From the IMG/VR virus record IMGVR_UViG_3300021197_000090, positions 1-21,196 of that record: 21,196 nucleotides of DNA, one strand, 5' to 3'. Each line of letters starts with the position of its first letter. Positions within the stretch are counted from its first letter, which is position 1. This DNA is from a virus. Under the pieces are notes generated by a model. The model was not told the DNA's origin. It did no database searches and saw only the letters and a list, made by a program, of their open reading frames with translations. Of this stretch, positions 1-7,152 are shown piece after piece. The position numbers and the translations under genes were made by a program.

Positions 1-2276
1 CTGTCATACATAGCCTGTGCCTCTGGTGTGGCCGCTTCTGCTGGCCCTACGCTGCTTTCATTTGTTGAAGACGCCAACAGTGCAGCTTCCAAGAACCCAC
101 GGCCATCACTAATATTGAGAGCATTTGCCAGTCGTTTAAACGCAGGCGTTTTAATCGCAGCAGCAATTTCTGGTTCAGACGCTGAGACTGCAAGTTTTTT
201 AAATGTAGGACTATTTAAAAAGTCACCCGCCGCAGCAATTTTTTCTTTGCTGCTTTTATTTAAAAGCATATCACCTATAGTGTCCACGGCCATAGCCCCT
301 GCTGGGCCTCCCGCCGCCTGACCCACGCCAGCGCGAACTACCCTGTTGCCCATAATTCCTTGGAATATTCTTTTTACAAGACCTTCAGCCGTCAATGCTT
401 GTACAAGAGCCTGATTAGCCTTACCTGTCGTAATGACTGCCGCACGGCCCTGTGTAATCCGTTTAGAGATGTCATTAAGATCGTTAAAGACTTTTTCTGT
501 TTCGGGGCCAAGCACTTTAATGACCCGTTCATAAACATCTTTGTTTGTCTTGAGCGCATTAAAAATTGACGAAAACTTGGCAAAATCAAACGGCCCATCA
601 AATGCTTGATTATCAGACCTAGATATTGCGCCAAGTGCAGTTGCCAATGCCTCTCTCTGCATTTCTTGGGGAACTAATTTTAAAATCCTGTTTAGATTTG
701 TAATATCTCCCTTTTTTGATCCCTGTGACATTGCTGTTGTTAAAACGCTGGCTATACTTTTTTCGCCATCTTTAGCAAAAAAATTAATCATACGTTTTTC
801 TAGAGCTTTTTGTTTCGCCGTTGTTTGATTTGCCAAACGCAGTGTGGCTCTAGCTTCATCTCCACCAACCCTCTGCGCCGTTGCAAGATAATCTTCGGTT
901 AATGCTCCATATATACGTTTTGCGGTTCCTATATCCATATCAGCATATTCGCCTTCACCTTGATTTACGGCTCTTCCAATGCTGGTTCTGAATTTTTTCA
1001 GTGCGGCGTAAGTCAAAGGCGTGTTTGGGTCTGTTAATTTATCGAAAAGAATTTTTTCTTTGCCTGTCAAGCCACCTACGCCGCCAAGGTCTTCAAGCAT
1101 TTTATTCAAAAGCATCACACTATTTTGTGGCTCTACCAATGAGCTTGCTGGGACTGCTGCGTCAACTTCTTTGTACAACTCTTTTGCGGCTCTTTCTAAC
1201 TCTGCTCTTGTTTGCAAAACAGTTGTTTTAATTCTTGCAGCCACTGTCGAAATATCAGGCGTGGCATCCATTTCTGCCATTACTTCATTGGCGCGTCTAG
1301 ATGCAGCAACAACAACATTTCTAAAATCTGCTTCGGCTTCCGACCCTGCAATTGATCGGCTTAAACCAGCCGCGCTTTTTAGCTGTGTATTGTCGCTCAG
1401 AACGTCTGCTGGCACGTCAATGCCAAGGCGCTCTGCCGCTGCCGCTGCGTCTGGATTTACTTTGGCCGCTGCCGCTAGTGCTTCCGCTGCCTTCTGTGAA
1501 CCTCTGCCGCCAGTGGAAGCCACACGAATTAACTCGCCCAACGCATCTGGAGTTAGAGTAGGTGCCGCCTGTGCTGCGGCCTGTGCTGCCACAGGAGCCG
1601 TGGGGGCCGCTGCAACGGGGACAGGGGCTTGAGCAGTACGCATTGCTGTGATCTCGTCAGGCGTAAACTGTCTAGCCACCTGTGCCTCTGTTATGCCGCC
1701 CACGCTTGGATTAACCATTTTACGGCCACGCATTAGAGAGCTTGGAGAACCCATAAAGGCGTCTGGCATTGCCATCATGTCACGCGCAAATCTTGTTGCA
1801 TTTCCTTCGCTCATGCCTGCCTTCATAAACAGGTCTGCAATGCCGCCAATAACGTATCCAGCACCTTCTGAGGCGGTGCCTGCCACGGTTAACGCTGAAT
1901 CACCAATAAGCTCCAAAGCCAATTGAACGGCTTGAGGGATGGAAATCATGGGGCCGTCTTTTAGTGACGGGTCTTTGGCCTTCTGAGCATCGCTGTAGCC
2001 GTACAGCAAGACTTCATCAGGTACGTCAACAATGCCGCCCTCACCAGATAAGTTTACACCTGTTGCTGCCTGTTCAGCTAGATCACGCCCCTCTTGGGAC
2101 ATTTGCTGACGCAGTGGAACAGAGGCTTTTTTAGGTTGCACTGTGACCGTGCCATCATCAGCGCGTGGAATTATTGGGCCAGCAGTGACGGGTACGGCTT
2201 CTGTTTTTTTAGCTTCGGCTTGCCGTGCTTGCGCTTGACGTATTCTGGCCGCTCTAATTCTTTCTTCTTTTGTCAT
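1..2276 (-). CDS. Large internal virion protein candidate, C-terminus cut by window edge
   Basis: An uninterrupted minus-strand frame runs from an ATG at 2274-2276 (start MTKEERIRAARIRQ) to the left edge, about 758 codons, with no stop inside the window. It starts 2 bases after the stop of the upstream gene. The N-terminus is basic and helical (RQAQARQAEAKK). An Ala/Pro/Val-rich linker lies at about residues 215-240, followed by a long, mostly helical, Ala/Lys/Glu-rich body with no catalytic motif I recognise. A Gly/Ala stretch (GQAAGGPAGAMAV) near residue 655 could be membrane-active. Large helical proteins at the end of a podovirus late operon are often internal core or ejection proteins that leave the capsid with the DNA; that role is inferred from position, size and composition. 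The last visible residues (PEAQAMYD) suggest the true end may be close. I am sure of the gene and only moderately sure of the role. Confidence 0.85.
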   Translation of the reverse strand, partial: MTKEERIRAARIRQAQARQAEAKKTEAVPVTAGPIIPRADDGTVTVQPKKASVPLRQQMSQEGRDLAEQAATGVNLSGEGGIVDVPDEVLLYGYSDAQKAKDPSLKDGPMISIPQAVQLALELIGDSALTVAGTASEGAGYVIGGIADLFMKAGMSEGNATRFARDMMAMPDAFMGSPSSLMRGRKMVNPSVGGITEAQVARQFTPDEITAMRTAQAPVPVAAAPTAPVAAQAAAQAAPTLTPDALGELIRVASTGGRGSQKAAEALAAAAKVNPDAAAAAERLGIDVPADVLSDNTQLKSAAGLSRSIAGSEAEADFRNVVVAASRRANEVMAEMDATPDISTVAARIKTTVLQTRAELERAAKELYKEVDAAVPASSLVEPQNSVMLLNKMLEDLGGVGGLTGKEKILFDKLTDPNTPLTYAALKKFRTSIGRAVNQGEGEYADMDIGTAKRIYGALTEDYLATAQRVGGDEARATLRLANQTTAKQKALEKRMINFFAKDGEKSIASVLTTAMSQGSKKGDITNLNRILKLVPQEMQREALATALGAISRSDNQAFDGPFDFAKFSSIFNALKTNKDVYERVIKVLGPETEKVFNDLNDISKRITQGRAAVITTGKANQALVQALTAEGLVKRIFQGIMGNRVVRAGVGQAAGGPAGAMAVDTIGDMLLNKSSKEKIAAAGDFLNSPTFKKLAVSASEPEIAAAIKTPAFKRLANALNISDGRGFLEAALLASSTNESSVGPAEAATPEAQAMYD

Positions 2277-2278
2277 AA

Positions 2279-3694
2279 TTAAAGCCCCAATTCATCCATA
2301 CGTTTTTCCCAAGCATCAAATTGATCATCCGTTAAAGTACCAACATCAATTTCACTTAGTTCCGCAGCCAACATAGTAGTGAAATCATAATTTGTTCCAG
2401 ACTGTCTTCGCAACGCTTCTTGGCGGCGTTCTTCTAATTCTGCTTCTTCAGCAGCATCCTGCTCGGCTTTTTTGTATTTTTCCCAGTCTTTAAGGGTCGT
2501 GTCACCTTCAGAAAAGAAATACGCTTGCTCTAAGAGGTATGCAGAAAGTTTTAGCTGTGCATCTTTTTTTCGATCAATCCAATCTATTAAAGCTGGCCCT
2601 GCCATTGTTTCTGGAAGCGCCACTCTCAACGCAAGAGTTAATTCTTCTTGGCTAAGAGCGCCAAACGTAACAGAACCAACCACATCCAAGCCAAGCTCTC
2701 TTTGCACTTGTCTCAATGCAATTGTTGACGCCTTCCAATCGGGCAGGAAACTTGCGAGATAACCAGTGGTTGCACCTTCTTCAGCAACCAATCTTCTTGC
2801 TTCATCAAGATTTGTAATATTTTCTCGTATTCTGCCGACTTTTGTAAAATTGTCTCTGGACATATCCACTGTAAAGGTAGCCGCTCGTCTTGCACCCGCT
2901 CTGTTGCCTTGAATTTCAATGCCACGCTCTTCTGCTATTCTAATCGCATCGGCGCGTTCTTGACCCTCTGGCAATAATTGCCCCAACCCATTTCTTACAG
3001 TGACAGTATTGTCAGTAAGAATCGAAACAACAACGCCACCGTCGAGAATTTTGCTAGACTTAACTTCGGCTGCGTCAACAGAATCTGCTGGTGGCTTCCA
3101 ACCTTCTGGTGGGACTGTCACCCACCCATCTTCTTGAAACAATGCAGCATCTGTAGGATTTTTAATAACAGCAGCGTCTTGCCCTATTTTATAAAACTTT
3201 TGTTCTTTATATGTGCTGCCTGTCCCAGTTGGCTTTTCATAAGGCGAAACAGTCTTGCCTTCTTTTTTCGCCGCTTGAATTTCTGCTGATGTTAGAACTT
3301 GTGCCACACCGTCAACCATGACGTTGGTGTAGCCACCCTTGCCAACAGCCTTCGGCGCAAGACTTGGCGCAAGGGACATCGCCGTAGAGGCCACTTTCTG
3401 GTCTCTGTCGCGCTTCTCTTTCTTTTTGGCAGTCAGGTAGTCAAGCGGCACAAGGCCAGCCCCAACAGCCGACCCAAATAATGTGGAACCCGGCTCTGAT
3501 GCCTGCTTGCCCATTTCCAGAAAGTATCGCAGGGAAACCTCCCAAGGATTGGCCTCTTCAACGGGGGCGTACATGGCGCTGGCTGCGTCAAAGGCTTTTT
3601 GACCACCCGAAGAACTTTTTGCAAGCATTGCCAACGCACCCATTAATTCTTTATTTGGGTTTGTTCCGCTTACGCCATATGTTTCTTCTTCCAT
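2279..3694 (-). CDS. Putative internal virion protein, 471 aa
   Basis: The protein begins MEEETYGVSGTNPNKEL and ends in an acidic helix (DDQFDAWEKRMDELGL). The start is supported by an AGGGG ribosome-binding site upstream (CATAGGGGTAGAGCATG). Residues about 75-95 carry a small hydrophobic/Gly segment followed by a very basic run (KKKEKRDRDQK). Residues about 280-365 form a compact helical domain (GRIRENITNLDEARRL through LTLALRVALP) whose Gly/Asn/Leu pattern resembles a segment I have seen in structural proteins of marine phages. Residues about 410-440 are a highly charged coiled coil (EEAELEERRQEALRRQ). It lies between two other probable internal proteins, 9 bases after the 366-aa gene. A role in the ejected core is inferred; no enzyme motif is visible. 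Confidence 0.8.
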   Translation of the reverse strand: MEEETYGVSGTNPNKELMGALAMLAKSSSGGQKAFDAASAMYAPVEEANPWEVSLRYFLEMGKQASEPGSTLFGSAVGAGLVPLDYLTAKKKEKRDRDQKVASTAMSLAPSLAPKAVGKGGYTNVMVDGVAQVLTSAEIQAAKKEGKTVSPYEKPTGTGSTYKEQKFYKIGQDAAVIKNPTDAALFQEDGWVTVPPEGWKPPADSVDAAEVKSSKILDGGVVVSILTDNTVTVRNGLGQLLPEGQERADAIRIAEERGIEIQGNRAGARRAATFTVDMSRDNFTKVGRIRENITNLDEARRLVAEEGATTGYLASFLPDWKASTIALRQVQRELGLDVVGSVTFGALSQEELTLALRVALPETMAGPALIDWIDRKKDAQLKLSAYLLEQAYFFSEGDTTLKDWEKYKKAEQDAAEEAELEERRQEALRRQSGTNYDFTTMLAAELSEIDVGTLTDDQFDAWEKRMDELGL

Positions 3695-3703
3695 GCTCTA
3701 CCC

Positions 3704-4804
3704 CTATGGTACTTTTGTTGGAGTTGGGTTCATCAATTTATACGCGCTGTACAGGCTACCCAGACCGCCAAGTGTCTGGCCGTACACCGAGGGATTAGCA
3801 GCCATCTGTGTGCCTGTCTGATAGCCTCTTGACGCCTTAGAGTACGGAGTTTGGGCCAGCGTACCCAGAGCAAAGTTAAGCTGCTCTGCTGGATAATCCC
3901 GCTGATCCAAATAATCAGCATAGGCCAAATCAAGCGCCCGTTGATCAAGCAGGCGTGTGGCCTCGCCAGATGTAATGAGACCCTGCGCCGTTTGCGCCTG
4001 CAAGTCAGCCGCCAGTGTGCCAGCCGATCCGTATGCATCCATTTGGCCGCGCATTGCCGCCTCATCCGTTTCGTACGCACTTCTGAGCGCGTTTTCTGCG
4101 CTGAACCTGTTGGCACGTTCCGTGTCAAAGCGACTAGCGGCAAAGTCTAACGCCTCGCGGCCTGCCGTGGCTCTGAGGTCTCCAGCGGCCTCTGTGCCGC
4201 CCGTACCCAGTTCAGCCTCCACTAAGCCAAGACGTGAGCCGAAGGCACCACCTCCCCGCGCTGCGCGGCTTCTGGCTTCGTTCTGAGATCGAATGGTTTG
4301 CTCTTCAATTTCGCGCACCGCAGGGTCCATCGCGCCTTGGTAGATGTCCATATAAGTTGGAGCATATTCACCAGTTGGATTTCCTTCATCATCAAGAATT
4401 GGTTGAGCAGCGTCCATGCTAAATGGATCGCCCAAAAGCTCTTCGCGTGTTGCGGCGTCATAGCCTTGGCCCAACTTTCCAGCTATACCCTCATATTTTG
4501 TTAAATACGGCTGGAAGGTCTCGTTCATAGAACCAAGAAGGCCCAAGCCCTCTTGCTCTTGAATAGTTAATTTATTCGTACCATCGCTAATAAATGAGCT
4601 TTCATCACCGACTGATGGATTAAACGTATCATATGTCGCAATGCGATCACCCGAATATATTGGATAGTCGGACGCTGCAATTTCTGCTGATTTCTCAAAC
4701 AACGATCTGCCAGCGGAGGAGACCCAAGATGGAACTTCATCTGCGCTATATGTGTCAGATGAGCTTGGTAGCTCCGAATATGATGGTGTGCAGAAACTGC
4801 CCAT
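3704..4804 (-). CDS. Putative internal virion / ejection protein, 366 aa
   Basis: The protein starts MGSFCTPSYSELPSSSD and ends MNPTPTKVP. It abuts the stop of the GNAT-like gene with no intervening base. The middle (about residues 150-260) is a long helical region rich in Ala, Arg and Glu, with a Gly patch RAARGGGAFGSR at about 181-192. The C-terminal third has the sequence DYPAEQLNFALGTLAQTPYS, a form I know from structural proteins of marine phages, where a repeated helical unit precedes a Gly/Tyr-rich tail. No signal peptide or catalytic motif is seen. Its position, size and helical composition fit an internal core or DNA-ejection protein. It could also be a tail-needle or hub-associated protein. 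Confidence 0.8.
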   Translation of the reverse strand: MGSFCTPSYSELPSSSDTYSADEVPSWVSSAGRSLFEKSAEIAASDYPIYSGDRIATYDTFNPSVGDESSFISDGTNKLTIQEQEGLGLLGSMNETFQPYLTKYEGIAGKLGQGYDAATREELLGDPFSMDAAQPILDDEGNPTGEYAPTYMDIYQGAMDPAVREIEEQTIRSQNEARSRAARGGGAFGSRLGLVEAELGTGGTEAAGDLRATAGREALDFAASRFDTERANRFSAENALRSAYETDEAAMRGQMDAYGSAGTLAADLQAQTAQGLITSGEATRLLDQRALDLAYADYLDQRDYPAEQLNFALGTLAQTPYSKASRGYQTGTQMAANPSVYGQTLGGLGSLYSAYKLMNPTPTKVP

Positions 4805-5242
4805 TTAAGCCTCCGTAAACAGTGAGCCGACTTTGCATAATCCAAGCCGCTCGTAAAATTTATCTTTGCGATCTATATCGCCAGAATAGACGTGACCTAA
4901 CTTGACTGGGACGCCAGCCTCCTGACCAATTTTCATAAACTTCTTAATCAGTCGGGTGGCGATGGTAGACTTTCTGTGCTGTCGATAGACGAAAAACCAC
5001 TTATCAGCCAGATACTTTTTATCGCTCCACCAGTCGGTCATTTCTGCGCCACCAATTGATCCAATAATTCTGCCGTCTATTTCAGCGACCAGAACAACGC
5101 CATCGTGAATGGCACGGCTGATTGCTGCAACCATCTTGTCAGATCGGACAGGCGACACATCGTGAACTGTTTCGGAATGCATGACGTGCAGCATCCCGTA
5201 CAGTGCGGATATATCCAGAGGTGTCGCCGTTCTGATCAACAT
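4805..5242 (-). CDS. GNAT-family acetyltransferase-like protein
   Basis: This 145-aa protein has the layout of a GNAT (GCN5-related) N-acetyltransferase, which moves an acetyl group from acetyl-CoA to an amine. The first strand and helix are MLIRTATPLDISALYGML. A central hairpin follows (VVLVAEIDGRIIGSIGG, about residues 49-65). Motif A then follows a strand (KWFFVYRQHRKSTIATRLI, about 81-99). The C-terminal part is a typical motif B (KFYERLGLCKVGS). The usual Q/R-x-x-G-x-G/A acetyl-CoA loop reads R-K-S-T-I-A, with Thr at the first Gly position, so cofactor binding may be altered. The ATG overlaps the last base of the upstream gene's frame. The substrate is unknown. GNAT-like genes among structural genes occur in other marine phages, where the target is also unclear. 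Confidence 0.75.
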   Translation of the reverse strand: MLIRTATPLDISALYGMLHVMHSETVHDVSPVRSDKMVAAISRAIHDGVVLVAEIDGRIIGSIGGAEMTDWWSDKKYLADKWFFVYRQHRKSTIATRLIKKFMKIGQEAGVPVKLGHVYSGDIDRKDKFYERLGLCKVGSLFTEA

Positions 5243-5565
5243 TAGCCCATGCCGCCGAGTGCGCCCATTTGTGGCTCAGAAGCCATCTGACGGGGCATAG
5301 GGGCTTGTCCACCGCCTGCGCCACCCTCTATTGCCGCGATAAGCTCTGCAAGCTCTGGAAGCAGCTTCATAAGCACTGAAGCTATTTCTGGTGTGATAAC
5401 GCTGTCGAGCATTGCAAGTTCTTGCTCAGACATTGATCCAAGACGCTGAACAAGAGCAGCCGCGATTTCTGGCGATGCTTGGCCCATGTCTTTTTGTGGG
5501 CGTTTTTCCTGCCGCATATTAGCGCCACGCATTTCGGGCATTTCGGGCATTTGATCGGGTTCCAT
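5242..5565 (-). CDS. Small Met/Pro/Glu-rich protein of unknown function, 107 aa
   Basis: The ATG sits in a TAATG overlap with the stop of the 360-aa gene, supporting translational coupling. The N-terminus is a low-complexity Met/Pro/Glu/Arg run (MEPDQMPEMPEMRGANM). Residues about 30-80 are helical and hydrophobic with acidic positions (ITPEIASVLMKLLPELAELI), and the tail is Gly/Met/Pro-rich (GGAGGGQAPMPRQM). I see no transmembrane segment of normal length and no motif tying it to a known enzyme. Similar small linker-helix-linker proteins occur between internal virion genes in other marine phages, but I cannot name a function. It may be an assembly factor for, or minor component of, the ejected core. 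Confidence 0.7.
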   Translation of the reverse strand: MEPDQMPEMPEMRGANMRQEKRPQKDMGQASPEIAAALVQRLGSMSEQELAMLDSVITPEIASVLMKLLPELAELIAAIEGGAGGGQAPMPRQMASEPQMGALGGMG

Positions 5566-6647
5566 TATATTTCCTTTGTTTTGTATAAAACAGACCAGTC
5601 AGTTTTTTCGCAGAAGAAGCCAACCGACCAGCAGATTGGTTCCAGAATTTTTCGATAAATCTTGCCCAGATAGTCGGGCTTGTCACGCTTGCCGTAGATA
5701 TAGGCAATTTCGTTGGCTCTGTGTTGGGCTAGGTGACGCCAAAGTTTAACGCCTCTGCCTTTACGCATTTGCTTCACAACGTGTACGGCCCATACGTGAT
5801 ATCCATTGACGTGCTGAGTTGTCAGGTAATCTCTGGTGAAGCGATAGTCCAACAGCACATTCTGCCTGCTCATTACGCCCTGCCGCTGTAGTTCGTTGCA
5901 GATCACACGGCCACCAATGGACGCGCCGATAAAACCGCCAATTGGGCCACCAATGGCTGTACCAATTGCGCCACCGATCCCAGCCTTTACGCCGCCCTTT
6001 ACAGCGTCACCTGTATCTTCGCCTGCCAACAACCCGCCAACCGTGCGACCTATACCGTAGCCTGCCCCAGCATACCCATAATTTGTGTTTCCGCCGGGAA
6101 CCACAATTTCAGAACCGGGCAACATTGATTTACCACCAGACTTAATGGCTTCACCAAAACCCAACCCACTAGAACCGCTCATCAAACGGCCAACTCTACC
6201 GCCATACATACTGCCCAATTCGCCAGCCGCTGCGATCTTCATTGGCCCCATGTCAGTTGATTGTGCGTTTGCAGTGCGTGGCGAGGCCATCATTGTTTCG
6301 CCGTTAAGAGTTGTGCCACCAAAGTCTGGCACAGTGGGAAACGTGCGTGTGCCTGTCTTGACTGGCGTTACAAACTCATACATTGGCATCGCGGCAGTGC
6401 CGTAAACGTCTTGAAGGCGCAATCCTTGAGCAAGCTCTGGGGCTGGCTGGGACTGCATTTGGTAGACATCGACTGTCTCCATACCGTCCTCTGCTGGCAA
6501 TGCCCCTAGATTGCCATAGGGGTCTGGGAGAGCAATCCCACGCTCATCTGTCAGGGCGATGCCATTTGCGTCATACTTAACGCCATTGTTGCTTGCTAAT
6601 AGTCCAGCAGCAACGGCTTGATCCATAAAATCACCACTAAATGCCAT
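5565..6647 (-). CDS. Glycine-zipper virion protein with conserved C-terminal domain, 360 aa
   Basis: The start is in a TGATG overlap with the gene upstream. Three parts are visible. Residues 1-185 are a low-complexity, probably extended region. Residues about 190-247 are a Gly/Ala/Ile repeat with GxxxG spacing (AIGGPIGGFIGASIGG), the pattern of a glycine zipper that can insert in membranes. Residues about 249-345 form a Cys- and Trp-containing domain (ICNELQRQGVMS, QHVNGYHVWAVHVV, KLWRHLAQHRANEIAYI). I recognise this C-terminal domain as recurring at the ends of structural or internal proteins of marine phages, without a firm function. Inference: the zipper helps form a channel in the cell envelope during DNA ejection. 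It is followed by the 107-aa gene in a TAATG overlap. Confidence 0.8.
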   Translation of the reverse strand: MAFSGDFMDQAVAAGLLASNNGVKYDANGIALTDERGIALPDPYGNLGALPAEDGMETVDVYQMQSQPAPELAQGLRLQDVYGTAAMPMYEFVTPVKTGTRTFPTVPDFGGTTLNGETMMASPRTANAQSTDMGPMKIAAAGELGSMYGGRVGRLMSGSSGLGFGEAIKSGGKSMLPGSEIVVPGGNTNYGYAGAGYGIGRTVGGLLAGEDTGDAVKGGVKAGIGGAIGTAIGGPIGGFIGASIGGRVICNELQRQGVMSRQNVLLDYRFTRDYLTTQHVNGYHVWAVHVVKQMRKGRGVKLWRHLAQHRANEIAYIYGKRDKPDYLGKIYRKILEPICWSVGFFCEKTDWSVLYKTKEI

Positions 6648-6970
6648 CAGGTTATCTCCAATAGTGAAGCCACAACGTGAAGCCTGTTGGCCGTTGCTGC
6701 TGTGACCTTAATTATTTCGTCTTCTTGTACGACCAAGGGGGCCGTTAAAAGTTCAACAGTTGTGTTCGCCGCCACTGCCTTCACCTTATATAGCGAAAAC
6801 ACGGCTGCGGCAACGTCTGTAATTGTGACCGTAATTGTATCCGCATTCCCACTGTCTTCGGAAACTAGGATCGACTTGATCAGAGTGGTGGTTGCGCTGG
6901 GCGCGGTGTACAGTACGGTTGCCCCTGTGGTTGTCAGATCGACCTTGGCATTTTTATAATTATTAGCCAT
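6647..6970 (-). CDS. Small beta-rich structural protein, 107 aa
   Basis: I chose the ATG at 6970 (MANNYKNAKVDLTTTG) because it forms a TAATG overlap with the preceding gene's stop; an in-frame ATG five codons upstream would lie inside that gene. The protein alternates Thr/Val/Ile strands (ATVLYTAPSATTTLIKSILV, ADTITVTITDV, NTTVELLTAPLVVQ) and has no helix-rich or membrane segment, which predicts a compact beta sandwich. Such short beta proteins are common as decoration or tail-surface proteins in phage late operons. Position after the nozzle gene suggests a tail-associated role. No specific family is claimed. Confidence 0.75.
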   Translation of the reverse strand: MANNYKNAKVDLTTTGATVLYTAPSATTTLIKSILVSEDSGNADTITVTITDVAAAVFSLYKVKAVAANTTVELLTAPLVVQEDEIIKVTAATANRLHVVASLLEIT

Positions 6971-7152
6971 TATCCCATAAACCACGCTGTAGCTTCGGCC
7001 TGCTCTACAGCCGTATTTAGGCCGACAGACGCCGCAAAGTATGTCGCCTGCTTTTCAAGCTCCAGAGTATTAGTTAGCCGCGCCATGTAGCCCTGTTGAT
7101 ATTGTGAGGGTGGGCTTGGCAGGCGCAATACTGCGAGGGGTGATGTACTCAT
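6970..7152 (-). CDS. Short conserved phage protein, 60 aa
   Basis: The start ATG lies in an ATGA overlap with the 708-aa gene, and the stop lies in a TAATG overlap with the next gene, so it is locked into the operon on both sides. The protein reads MSTSPLAVLRLPSPPSQYQQ at its start, then a single amphipathic helix (ARLTNTLELEKQATYF). The form 'LP.PPSQYQQGYM..L...LE' is one I have seen in small proteins at this position in marine phages. Function is unknown. Its size and coupling to the nozzle-like gene make a small tail component or assembly partner likely. Confidence 0.7.
   Translation of the reverse strand: MSTSPLAVLRLPSPPSQYQQGYMARLTNTLELEKQATYFAASVGLNTAVEQAEATAWFMG

Noticed and set aside
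28-1926. Plus-strand open frames at 28-321, 1021-1632 and 1648-1926
   Set aside because: They lie opposite a continuous minus-strand frame of about 758 codons with coherent protein composition and an operon-type start; their own products are low-complexity Ala/Ser/Leu sequences with no ribosome sites of note.
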